A DNA stretch of 64,000 nt from Brachycybe producta. Its lineage: Eukaryota > Arthropoda > Diplopoda > Playtdesmida > Andrognathidae. Each line of letters starts with the position of its first letter. Positions within the stretch are counted from its first letter, which is position 1. The DNA lies in NCBI GenBank assembly GCA_036925085.1, contig JAUPFP010000008.1:3135957-3199956 (forward strand), read 5' to 3'. This document shows positions 40,501-53,400 of this stretch, one piece after another. The notes beneath the pieces are model-generated. The model was not told the origin of the DNA and did not search any database. It saw nothing but the letters and a program-made list of their open reading frames with translations. Position numbers and translations under genes: made by a program.

Positions 40501-43500
40501 ACTGGCAAATGGCAATGGAATGTGCCAGGTTACATGCTTCCGTAATCCTAAGTCATCAAATTAAATAAGTAAATTAAAAATAACCATTTTCAATTAATCC
40601 GTATTGCAATAATTATACTCTCTAGCATTAACCGTTCCCACTTCTTTGACACACTGAATGATGAATTTAACATATGCATATGAAGGGCGTGCTTGTTTCA
40701 GATAATAAGTAAAATCGAGGTCCTGAACGTATCCATATTTCTTGACTAACTCGGGATGCGAAAAATAAGGTAGATCGCTAAAACCTAAAAGTTTGTTGAA
40801 TGTAAAATTCTGCAAATAATAATCTGATAAAAATAACTAACTGTCTGGTGATTTAAACGGATTTGTAGACTGCCACCCAAATAAGGAATCTGTGTCGAAT
40901 GGAACATTATCCTGTCATGAAAGAAGATCATTCAGTAATTGTTCAATTAAATTTGTCGACTTCTCTCGATTTTACCCGTAATAGGTGATATAGAGTAATG
41001 TCATTAACTGTGTCGTGCTTGTTTAAAATATATTGTGATATGGATGATTTCAATATTGGTTCCTGTTCAAGTGCAGACATTAACACACTTTCATCAACTT
41101 TCCATTCAATTTCACTTTTATTTGAAGGTGGTGTAAGTGCCTTTAAAACAAAAGAACATAAAAAATTTAAAAAAATATCTTGAGAAAACACGTATAACGT
41201 GTGCAGCAATCACCTCCTGTAAAGTTCCAGGAGCATACAGAAGAGTTGCTAAACCGGCGACTAAATGACCACTTTTAAAAATCTCTTCAACTGATGCTTC
41301 TTTCATCTTAAACACGTATTGTGCATTGCTTAAACAAGCCTTAAATATTGCTTCCCTATCTAGAATATTAGAAGAGATGAGGAAATAGTTAAATATTAGC
41401 AAAAATACTGAAAATCTTTTAAAATAACGTTGAGTTATATTAACCTGTTGGATTTTTAGACCAATTCCTAAACTTAATCATCATTGGAAACCACGAAGTG
41501 TCTTGTAGACTACTGATTTCAGCATTATCCAAGAATAACTGATCATTTGCAACACTACAACAACCAGTATAAAATTATGAAACTTGTTAAATATAATATC
41601 AGCACTGGAACATACTTGAACCGATCCATGTATTCGTAAAGAACATTTGGCAAATCATTCTTTAAACAGAGTTGAATCAAACTCTGTAGAATTCCTGTGG
41701 TAGTGATTGTTGAGGATGACGAAATAATTTCATTGATGGAACAAGTAGATGAAATTCTCACAAAACGTGAGAACAACAACTGAACGTTTGAAATTTCTTT
41801 TTGAGAAAAAATTCCAATTCTAAACAAAGAAATAAAATCCATAAAGTATTAATTAAATTACGTTTACTATTAGAAAAATTCAGACAGACTTCGCCAATTC
41901 ATCCAAGACACAGTCGGCTACATGAGGAACAGCTTGTTTCTCTACTTCTTCAACGAATTCAGAGGTGATCATGGGAAACGACGACTCACTGTTAGCGTCG
42001 TTTTGTACAATTTGCATCTTCTTCAACCAAATTAATATCCTTGGTAGATCGTTATGAGAAAGGAGGTATCGCCAAGCAGTAACAGGACTCACTTCATCAT
42101 CAATTTGAAAATCAACTAACAAACATAAAAATCAAAGGTTGTCTTTACTGAGTACAAAACAGTGAGATTGAATTTGATTATGTACCATCTTTTGACAAGA
42201 GTCCTTCCATTATAATACGTTCCCATTGTTCCTTCGTCCAGCATCTGGTCCATTCCAAAGTTAAACAACAATAACCAGAACTTTCACAATTATCATTATC
42301 TGAAAACCCAATTTCTCCATAGGGTAACGATGCATCTGAAACCTTGTCTGAAAACGGTGTGACGAATAGTTCCTCTACCTGCTTTAATTGGCTTTCGCCC
42401 CAAATCCTGAGTAATAAATTAGAGTATTAGCCTTAAAACAAACAAAACATACTAAGTAGCCCCAAAAAATAACCTAGAAGTGCTCTGTAATTCAGATGCT
42501 TTCTCAAAAGATTGACAGGGGTAAAGCTGTTCAACCCTATTCAAGTACCGAACCATGTCCGATTCATGTGTGGTGAGCACATTTCGCTGTTGTAGTTCTT
42601 TCGAAAGGAACGCTCTCAAAACTTTATTAGCCGTATTAAAGCAGATACGGTGCAACTGTTCATTGACATTGCATCCCTAAAATACAAAAAAAATACAATT
42701 ATTGAATTATTTACATGCACTTTATCGAGAATCGAACATACAAGATTTCTCAAAAGTGTAGTGGCAACACTGAGATCTTTATGTAAAAGACAATCGATAA
42801 TCCAATCAAAACCGACAGTCATGTAACGGTCATGAAATGTCATCTGATCTTCACTCAACAGAGGCATCATTGTTTCGAAATACCATTCAGCCAGTGGAAT
42901 ACAGCGATTCCAAATCGCATCACGAATTACTTCCTAAGATAGCAAAAAAAAACAATACAGCAGTGAACTTCAATTAACCACATTATAGTTGCATTAATTG
43001 CCTGTTCGCCTATGTTTCTCCAATTATCCAAACAAATACGCAAATCCCGTGCATCCCACTGTAACTGTCTCTCGATTTCTTTTTCATCAATGGATAGTGG
43101 ACATGTATTTGAAGAATCTACTTCGGGAAGATTCTTCAAGTATTTTCTGAATTTCGTTAAATGTTCCATTGTCAGTTGAGACAATCGCATCCTAACACAC
43201 GTATCACTGAAGCAATTGCTTTTCAATTCAATCGTGTGCTTCAAGACTCTGAAATCATCATATGTAAAATTAATACAACAAAAGCTGCAATATAAATTCA
43301 TGCTTATACTTGTTAAAATGATTCAAACTGATTTGTAGAAGTTGTTCGCCAAAGCTTTTTGATGTAATTTCCAGCAAGTTTTCTTTTACTGCTGTAAGCA
43401 GGAGCGAGGCAATGTTTTCCAAATGAATGAATGCACATTCAAAACTCCAATCTCCAGTTGAAAGAGGACCATGACAATTACAGTACACTTCAAATTTGAA

Positions 43501-46500
43501 ACACTGTTAGAAATAGTTCTATATTACAATTTAACTAACAAACAATAAACTACCAATTTCTTGGCTATTGAGAAAGAACGAGATTGCATCCAACTGGTGG
43601 TTCTTTAGCCCCAATTCCAAAACACTGAGTGGCATTGAGATGCTCTCCCATCCATTTAATTTGGCTAAAGCGTCCGCTACTGATGCATTTTCATAAAACA
43701 TAAACTAAAAAAAAACGGAAACCATTGTTGAATGTACTTTAGATTCTCATACTAGGTTGAAAAATACAGCCAAGTACCCGACTAACAACATCTTCTTGAG
43801 AAGACTCGTAAGAGATAGCAGCGATGCGATCAGACATCAAAAGAAGGTAAGGAAGGCTCCAAGAAGAACCGAATATAACAAAGGTTGGTTCAGTAAAACT
43901 ACAAAAACAAGCTAATTTAGAATATTATAGATAATAAAAGATAATTACATAAAGTACCACCATTTAGTAGGAAAAAAGCCTGATTTACACAGAACGAACT
44001 TTCGGTGCAACTTTTATGGTAGTTTGAAAATTAAAAAAAAATTCAAAGATGTCATAATAAAAACATTATTACATTAACATAACCTTCAACTTTAAAATAA
44101 ATTTCGAATTTCTTATACAAGTTGCTTCTTACAAAATGCATTTTCTACCAATTGTATTTAAAATGTGGGTTTAAGTTTACATCTGTTTCGGTACTAAATG
44201 GTGGTAACCCAACAAGAGTTTAGCTCAGTTGCAAGTAAAGCACCTCAGAGATGCAATAACCGACGCATTCTCGAGATTACAAACAATCAGATTTCCATTA
44301 TCTGCAGAATTGTCACCATCTTGCCAGAAAATAACAGTCTCACGATTCACTACTAAGTCGCGTACTTTTAAAAGCTCTGGAGTTTCAAACTTGCAACATT
44401 TCGCTTTTGATCGAACAGGTTTTGTAGTATTTGTTTCTTCTGATAATGGCTCAAACCCTTGAATGAAAATTTTTAAAATTAAGTTAGTTACAGAAAAAGA
44501 AAAAAAAAATCATTTCAGTAGTTAACCGGTAATAATTTTCTTGTGTTTCCTTTGAGATTGAAACCAAAATGGAGTTTTAGAAGCAGCAGTTGCAAAGCTC
44601 GACGATCTCATTCCAAAACTGAGCTTTGATTTTAAAGAATCTTCCGAACATCGACCGATTGATGAAACCATCGACATCTTCGCAAGCGAAAAAGTATCCA
44701 CGTCATCTGACATAGCTATACTTGGAACAGAACTCTGACATTGTTCAGAAGTTGTATTATCACGAAAAGGAATTTCGTCGCGATGTTCGATCGTAATGAA
44801 CGAAATGTAACTTTTTAGATCAAGACAGACAGCTCGACCTCTTTGATCAATGATCACAAGATGACTAATGGTTCGTGACACAGCAAAATGAAGCGTTTTT
44901 CCTAAATTAAAGTTAAAATCGGGAAGATCCGCGGCCAAACAGCCGATAACATCGATCGTTACGCACTTTGCTCCATTATCCAAACGACGAACATCTGGTT
45001 TAAAAACAGTTAAGGAACAACTATTTCACTTCTGCACTTGATGCAGAGAAACTATGAAAACACCATTTTATAACAATTTATAAAATTATTTTTCAAACTT
45101 CCATTAAAAATTAATTAAAAAAAAATATTCCAGTACAACGTCGATTATAGGAACTAATGTCGAACATGAATAGTTTCGATAATCAAAACTTCATATAATC
45201 GAACTCACAATAAAAAAGTGGAGAAAAGTAAGAAAACCTCAATTGCGAATTTTTTTATTTCCATAAGAATAAGTAAAAAAAAAATGCGTTCAGATAATCG
45301 ACGGTTGCAAAACCGACATTTCAATAATCGACGTTCTACTGCACCGTGAAAATTATTTATGCACTTGAAATTCTTTCATAATTGTCGCAAAAATGCGTTC
45401 TCTTGATTGAAATTTTCAAAAAAGAGCCACGTCGTTTACTCCAAATGATTACAACAATAAGGATACCAACAATTCCTTCTGTGACATTCAGGCAAAAGAC
45501 GAAAAAATCGACCACCACGATGATAACTTCGTTACACTCACAATCAAGTGCAAAGACATTTGCCAGTGTAAACGAATTGTCACTTTCGACTTTAAATGCC
45601 ACGATAATATTTCCATTGATGACAACACTTACTATATCATTCTCGTAACGCAGCAGTTTGACATTTCCACCATCACCTGAAAACACGAGCAACAAAGAAC
45701 CGCCGAGAGTCAAATAAACGAACTCTAATTCTTAAACCAAGATCTAGATAATAATCATACAAATACAATCGATGCCATTTTCATGAAGTTTGTCCACTAT
45801 ACATTTGTAATCGATGGACGCGACCGATTCAAAGAGATTTTCGTCATTCAATTTCACATCATAGACAATCAATTTGAATTCTGCCGTCAAAACGACCAAC
45901 TTGCAATCGTTTTCACTTAAATGCCATTCGAAACTATAAAAATTCATTGAAGAACATTAACAGTTAGTTTTCTACATCTAAAAACAATAAGTTGCAGATA
46001 TCTGCAGGTTATTAACGATTTCTTGCAATTTCTACATTTTATGGGGCATTACTGAGTTTTTGTGTTGTTTTCTTAGCACTTACTCAATGGCAATCGTTAA
46101 AATAGTTTCTTTTCTGTTGGAACTGGACAATTCGAGCACTGACAACACATCGTTCGAGACCAAAAACGCCAAATACTCAAAGTTCTCCGAAGATTTCGCC
46201 TTCAACAGACAACTGACGTCCTTCAAGAATGGCTCTATCGTTCCCTAAAAAGCACAGACCGTTAAATAATAATGAAATATAGTAAATAATGGGGGTTATT
46301 CTGTTGAGTCTTCTTGATACATTAAACAGGGCATTGTTTATGGCATTCTTACTAGAAATCCCCGTATAATTAAATAGGGCGAACCCCAGCTAATTAAAGA
46401 ATTTAAGAGCTAAAATTGATACATATTTCAGGTGTATCTATGTAAATGTTTTAGGTGTCATAACACTTGAAGAATCAAGTCTTAGTGGTCGATATATTTC

Positions 46501-47134
46501 TAGTATATATATACCTAGCAGGCAAATTTAAATAACAATACCGTTCGTTGGAAGGATCTTGTCAAGCTGAATACGCAACATTTTTTCGTGAAAACAACAA
46601 AATCGCATGGAAAAGTTACTAAATGTACATGAACGTTATGGCATTTTAAAGTTTCTATGCATATATCGATGAGGATGGGCTAGGGTAAGGTAGATTATAT
46701 TGGGTTAGGCTTGTTGTAGGTGTCTGGAAAGCGAAGTTAAAAATTATTTGATTCGATTGAATAATGATTAGGTTAGGTGATTAAAACAAGTTTTAAATTG
46801 CCATAAGACCTCCATCTAAATTCTAACTTTTGGATGAGTTTTTCACGCGCTTTTCGGTGTTTCCACCTAACAAAATTTGTGTATTCACTCTGAGATCGAC
46901 AAGACAATCCCAACGTTTATATAAAGCTTTTAATTTCTTTAAAATATGCGAGGGGAACCCATATCTTTGGAGTGTTTTGTTGATTTGTTTCCCATGGTCT
47001 AAGATGAAAGAGAGGAAGGAAAAATCTCATGCTCAACTGACAGTAACAAAAACAAACATAAAAACAGTTAATAAATGCAATGTTTCGATTTGAAATTGTC
47101 AATTTACCCGTTTTAAAGTCGTAATTCGACTCAT
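34571..47134 (-). CDS. Spatacsin (SPG11 homologue), about 35-40 exons
   Basis: Large cytosolic protein that works with spastizin and AP-5 in lysosome reformation. Verified exons include 47108-47134, 46084-46244, 45767-45933, 45467-45676, 44527-44994, 44244-44457, 43778-43898, 43554-43704, 43310-43487, 43002-43248, 42721-42933, 42474-42676, 42186-42406, 41890-42115, 41616-41819, 41445-41554, 41214-41359 and 40976-41140. The rest, to stop 34571-34573, were followed by similarity only. Landmarks: LAKLNGWESI, TPSNKSEIEW-like region, ITLYHLL, FSHPELVKKYGYVQDLDFTY, VYLKLCAEENDWLLLSLF, GELILKPNDSAST-like segment, CFTVACHVEGITRSLQ, VEALDSGK-like Spatacsin_C core (LLFYNSGVQVLALDSGK reads LFFYNSGVQ here), and DRHQDWALALYNN. 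The intron after 43002 starts GCAATT (GC-AG). The N-terminus (MSRITTLKR then GTIEPFLKD) is shorter than in vertebrates. Confidence 0.93.
37478..37600. mobile_element. Partial family A MITE in an SPG11 intron
   Basis: TAAACGCCCCCAAAATTTG and TTTATTCTGTCTTTTTGG match the family left end. A matching right end is not seen. Confidence 0.4.
45131..45341. mobile_element. pogo/Tc1-like MITE in an SPG11 intron
   Basis: Ends CAGTACAACGTCGATTATAG and AATCGACGTTCTACTG are inverted; the interior has ATAATCGAACTC and GATAATCGACGG. A TA duplication is not preserved. Same family as 31322-31553. Confidence 0.7.
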
Positions 47135-47417
47135 GTTGACAAGTATCGTTAAATTACAAAATTTACAAGTCACATTTCTTCATTGCAATCGCAATTTTTG
47201 CAATGCAAATGACGTCATAATATTATTATCGGCTCCCGCCTTTCTACTTTTTATAGTCGTTAATGGCGGCGGCGGCGGCTTGTAAATCAGCTGATTTCGT
47301 ATATATATATATAGGTTTTATTTTTTGTATTAGTGTGTCAGATTTCATCGGTTGTATTTCTTGTATTGTTATTAGACACATTTGAAATTCCTTTTGGAGT
47401 TTTAGCGTCACATTAAT
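47135..47417. promoter_or_regulatory. Bidirectional promoter SPG11 / HERC1
   Basis: 283 bp separate the two start codons. The palindromic CRE TGACGTCA lies at 47210-47217, preceded by ATGCAAA. A GGCGGCGGCGGC stretch and CAGCTG occur nearer HERC1. No TATA box in a fitting place for either gene. Head-to-head genes this close usually share one promoter; that is inference. Confidence 0.6.
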
Positions 47418-50400
47418 ATGGATAATAATAATCCATATTTGGTTGCAACGACGCGTACGAAATGGATGGAACATTTGAATGCTAGTTGGGCAATGGAGGA
47501 ATGTGAAGCGATCGCCTCCAGAAGTAGGACGCAACAACTCTTTGAAAGGATTGTCACCAACAAAGTAGCAAACAGAAAACAACATATATACAAATATTAA
47601 TATATTTTCAATTGGGGAATGCTTTCGATTAGGATGCTCTTATAGTATTTATTTATGTATAAGTTCGCGCAGCGTCTTTTCGAGCCGAGCCTAAGGTGCA
47701 ACCTCTAAACAGCACCAATGGCAATTTTCGGCATAGGCGCGCTCCTAGGGCCCATAAATTGTTAACGGCCTATATACATAGAAAAAATTGCTCACGCAAG
47801 GTGTCCGGAAAGCTCATAGCACTTAGCTAGGGACCACAACAAATGTAAACGCAATACTCCATAATCTCCATAATCTTAGCATATAGGCCATATGACTCCT
47901 AATCGAAACAACACCCAGTTTTTTCATCTGTTATGTGTTTCATCAAGTCTATTTATGTTTTGTCTGTAGTGTGTGTGTGTGTGTGTGTGTTAACCTTGTT
48001 AGGATGGTCGGGAAAAAACGTTGAAAATTATAAAGTCTCAACATTAAGAAAGTTTCTTTTTGGTAATATTATGTTTAGAAGTTGTCAGTCATCGTTAGAA
48101 TTTTAGCTGTGCAAAAACTGTCGAAGGATGGCATGTTCTTCAAGTCGATTATTTTAACTAATACCTAAAAGTCAGAGATGTTAACAAACTATCTTAGCGG
48201 ATATGGCAGTAATATGTAGTATGACTATTTCTATTCTGCTGATTGCGTTGTATCGTCTTCAATAAAAAATATGGTATTATAACCACATGTACAGGTATAT
48301 GCTTTTGGTCTGCATTTTCTATTAATTTTGAATTTGAAAAATTACTCTGAAAGCAGCCAAGAAGACCTGTGGCTGAGGGACAAAAGTCTAATTGCAGCAT
48401 GTGAAATATGCCACGTCAAAACCCAAAGATATAAACTCAATAACAATTGCAACATCTTCTGGTGCCGCTGAAATAATGCATTGTCAGAAAATTACGAGCT
48501 CCGAAATATTTGATGTATTTTCATGCATAAAATCCTCTGCAAGAGAGTTCCATTCTAATAGCACCCTAGGACCAAATAACCAGTAATAGGAATCGGTCCA
48601 TGCAGAAATTTCTCTTAATTTTGTTAGAGTGGTTACCCCCACCCAAGTATAATGCCCTGCACAGTTAACTTGACGTTGGTTTATGCTTTCTATCCGTTTA
48701 AAAATGTTTAGATTAAAAATCATCAAAACAGTAACAAATTCCACTGTCCCAAAAAGTGTGAAATGCAGACCCAATGCATATAGCTATAATATTAGCTGTT
48801 TATTGTGAAGAAGCGGATGCTAAGCATTCAGCAGACTAGAACTAATCAAATGATATTACTGTCACATCAGCTCAGCAGACAATTTGTTAACATTTTTGAC
48901 TTTTATGTTTAATTAGTTAAAATAATCGACTTGCAAGAACTTGCCATCTTTCGACGACCTTCGCACACTTAAAACTCTAATAGTGACAACTTCAGAGCTT
49001 TTGGATACTGCTAATTTTTTTAAAAAAATAATTATATTAAATAATTATATTAAAAATAATTGTATTAAAAGGAAACTTTTTTAATGTTTTGACTATATTT
49101 TTCAACTTTTTTTTGGTCAACCTAGTGTGTTTGTGTGTGTTTACATGTGTGTTCTCTGTGTATTTTTACGACTTCTGTGTATGCTTTGTATGATTTGTCT
49201 TGTTTTAATTCTAAATTTTGTTGCAAACTGTGTAGGAAGTGACTCCGATTGCGTCGCAACAGTCGTTCCAATCAAAAGGACCAAATTTACCAGACTACGA
49301 ACACGACGTGATTACGAAAGACGAACAGGAACACTATTTGGGATCTTTGTTAACTAGTCAGCTGTCTCTTGCGAGGACCGTCTGTTCGGACACGCCGTTC
49401 TCGGTTGTACTTCAGCAAAGGCTGATTGTATTGCAGAGGATATTTTTTGCGGTTTCTGTCAAACATCACGGAAAGGAGCGAGTATGACGTCTAATGCATC
49501 ATTTATAATATAATTTTACTATTGACACTCATATATGTTTTTATGATTTATTTAATAGATTAAGTTACAACATGATTCTCAAGAGGGAACGGCGGGTTCG
49601 GAACAGGAAAAGAATGTGAACGACAAAGTACGAACTGGCACAGAAGCTCTCGTGGAAATGGGAGTAAAAACTGGTCTCAGTTTACTCTTTGCTCTCTTAC
49701 GTCACAGTTGGTTGCAAAATGCCAATCCGGGTATTATTTTTTCCGATTAACTTGAACAGACATATTTAAAAAAAAATTATTTCGCATTTGTAGTCACACT
49801 TGATCTGTGTAATGAAGTTTTACGTACTGCGTCTGAGGTCGTACGCGCTTTACCTCCACTTTCGCTTGCAAATGAAAATAAGATACCTCAGTTAGGACTC
49901 GATAGTCTTCATTCTGTTACCAAGTTCTTGAAGTTAGCCACTTTACCGAACTCTGGAGCCGATCATGATGGAAAGATTCTCGCCTCAGAACTACTACTCG
50001 GTATATTTTTATTTTTAAACTTGTATTTTTCTTGTTTTGTTATTGTATTTTTGTGTATTCAGGTTTGGCTGCACAGAGAGGATCATTGCGCTATCTTCTC
50101 GATTGGGTTGAAATGGCTTTGCAAGCTTCAACAGTTCTTCCCAAAACATCCACTTCAGATCGTGCGACGGATTCGATTGAAACTGACCAACAGTTGAGTT
50201 GCATTACTTACAGCTGTTTCGCAGACGTCATTAGGCAAATGAAGACATCTTCGGTTCGTTTTTAAAGTTTTGCTATTACGTTTGTAGCTTATTTACTTAT
50301 TTAGATTTTTTTAAATTTGAAGGATGGATTGGAGAGGCGATTCGGAAGTTGTTTTGATGCTGCGAATACTTCGTCTAACAGTATACCTCTGTATCAAGCA

Positions 50401-53400
50401 GCCATGTTTTTAATGGAAGAGGTTAGAGAATTGTCGAGAATTGCAGATTTTGTAATGTTTCTTGAGTGTCGGTGGATTTCTTTTTGTGTTTGTTCATAGG
50501 TGTGCAAACTGGCATCGGACTATGCTAAAACTTGTTCTTGTGCAGAGGACAGCAAGAATATAAGTGAAGACTGTAGCGGCACTGTTATTAATGAATACAG
50601 TGAAGTGTTTGTTTGGGGAAGTAATAGCAGCCATCAGTTAGCCGAAGGAAACCAAGAGAAAATCTTGCAGCCGAAACTTGCCAAAGGATTTCTTAATGCT
50701 CAGCAGGTTGCTGATTACATAATTACACGTGTGAAACTAGATGAAATTTGTGTCAGTTGGACTGTTTGTTTGTTTTATGCAGGTTGAAGCTGGACAATAT
50801 TGCACTTTTCTCATTCATTCGGATGGTTCAGTTAGTGCTTGTGGTAAAGGAAGTTACGGACGACTTGGCCTCGGGGATTCAAACAACCAGTCGCTGCCAA
50901 AGAGGCTGAACTTCGATCCGTGCACCATTGTCAAAAAAGTTTCATCTTCTAAGGGCTCTGATGGGCACACTTTGGCCTTAACGGCAGATGGTGAAGTTTA
51001 CAGCTGGGGAGATGGAGATTACGGTAAACTCGGACATGGAAACAGTGCTACGCAAAAGTATCCAAAACTAATTCAGGGAGCACTTCAAGGGAAGGTAACA
51101 CGTCAATATGCTAATTGCTTTAAGCTTCAATTAACCCCTGCCTTTTTTAAAGGTTGTGAAATATATTTCATCCGGTTATCGGCATAGTGCTTGTGTGACA
51201 GAAGATGGGGAATTGTATACTTGGGGTGAAGGAGATTATGGGAGACTAGGTACTATCTCACTGTAATACGTTCTTCTTTGTTTACAAAGAACCGTTTATT
51301 CATTCTCGTTTAAGGTCATGGAGACAGTAGCAGTCGTAATATGCCGACTTTGGTGAAAGATATTAGTAACGTGGGTTTCGTCGTTTGTGGTAGTTCTCAT
51401 ACGATTGCTGTTTCTCAGGACGGTCGAATTGTGTGGTCGTTTGGTAGTGGTGACAATGGTAACTACTAATTAATAATTTCAAAAATTGGATTGTGTTTAT
51501 AGTATGTTGAATGTTCAAGGTAAACTTGGACATGGAGACACGAGTAGAATCTACAAACCAAAAGTTGTTGATTCTTTGTCTGGGTTGTTCATCAGGAAAG
51601 TTGCTTGTGGAAGCCAATGTTCATTAGCTCTAACATCAACGGGTCAAGTGTGTTTTTTGGACAACACAGATATGTCAAATGAAATTAGATTTTATTGTGT
51701 ATTTTTTTGTCATCTTAGTTATATGCTTGGGGTTATGGTCCTTGTTTGGGATGTGGTTCTTCTGAGGCTACAGCTGTTAGACCTCGTCTAGTTGAGAATC
51801 TGGCGAGTGTTCGGATTGTTGACATTGCTTGTGGAGACAGTCACTGCCTAGCACTGAGCCACGGTATGTTTCTAATTCATTTCTTGTGTGAAGTTCCACT
51901 TCGATAAAAAAAAAAGTTTTAGACGTGTATGTGTATGTCGAGTGAAAGGGGCTATTTTTCATACATGTTTGAATAACTGAGCAAAGACTTATTTTTTTTT
52001 GTATGACTGGAATAATTGGTTTTACTCAAACTAATAAGTAAAGCCAAAACTTTTAAGAAAAATTAAGAAATGTGCATATTGGTTTTAGAAATTGTGCGTT
52101 TTATACAAATATGAAATCCACAAAAAATGCAAAATATTCACAAAAATGGTTCATTTTATACAAATGAAAAATGTCTATTATATCAGAACAGCACTATTAA
52201 TAGTTACAATCCTCAGAACGCACAACTATTTGGTTTAAGAAAAACTTTGAGTAACTATATGCAAAATTTCAAAGAGTGCATTTGTTATTTTTATTATGGA
52301 TTAAACCGATTATTATTATTGTTGGAAACGTAGCACTAATATGGTTTCATAGTGTACTCAAAAGTAGTGTGAACTGTGATTATGCCATTTGTGTATTTTA
52401 TGCAAATATTTGACCTTACTGATAAGTTAGCTATATAATACTTTATTTTGTTTATGATAAACATAGATAATGAGGTTTATGCTTGGGGAAATAATGCCAT
52501 GGGTCAGTGCGGACAAAATCACAGCACTAGTCCAGTCACTCGCCCCAAAAAAGTTATGGTTCTTAACGGCGTTCCAGTTCATCAAATATCTGCCGGCACA
52601 TCACATAGTGTCGCCTGGACAGCCTTGCCAACTGATAGGTACACACAATATCACTAAATTTTCTCTCTTGATTGGAATCTTGTAATTTACTTTAATTTTA
52701 CCCAAAGGCAAGTTGTTGCTTGGCATCGACCATTTTGTGTTGACTTACAAGAAGGGACATTCTTTCTTCTTCATCAGTTTTTGAAATGGTATTGTCATGG
52801 TTTCGATCAGCCAAATCCTCCGCCACCATTTCCCACTGCTAGGCATGTGTTTATGATTATTTAATTCATACGTTACATTTAGTTCATTGTATTCTTATGT
52901 CTTTGTATAGGGAACACCATCAGTTTGTATTACTCTGTTTGAACCTGTTATCGACTCATTTATCGCTCGCTTTAGCGGGCGGAGTAGCGGCAACTGTCCT
53001 TGGTAACCAGGCTAGACCTTTAAGGTTGCTTCTGTTTCGACTCGTTGACACTCCGACTCCTCATTTAGTGCAGCAGGTTTTACCACTATTTTCTTGAGTC
53101 CAGCTTTCAAGTAAATATTTTTAACAATCATTTGTAATTCATTTATTTGTTAGGCTGTTAGTGAAACATTGTCCATTGGTGCACCACTTTTATTACCTCC
53201 TCTTCATGAAAGAATGGAACTTCTTCACTCATTGCTACCACAAGGCCCTGATCGCTGGGATAGTCTTTCAAAAGGACAGGTAATTTCACATGAACTTATG
53301 TGTCACCGTATATGTTTTATGAGATTTTCAAACTCTGGTTATTTTGTGTTTCAAAAGCAACACTAGGGAGAAATTGAATGTGTATTAAAAACTAGAAAAG

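Noticed and set aside
46800..46900. Possible extra SPG11 exon (GTGGAAACACCGAAAAGCGC on the minus strand)
   Set aside because: Either phase runs into a stop; exon 1 (47108-47134) joins directly to 46084-46244 in phase 0.
52081..52460. Frame of 68 codons in HERC1 intron
   Set aside because: Intronic AT-rich sequence; the RCC1 repeat continues from 51863 to 52467 without it.
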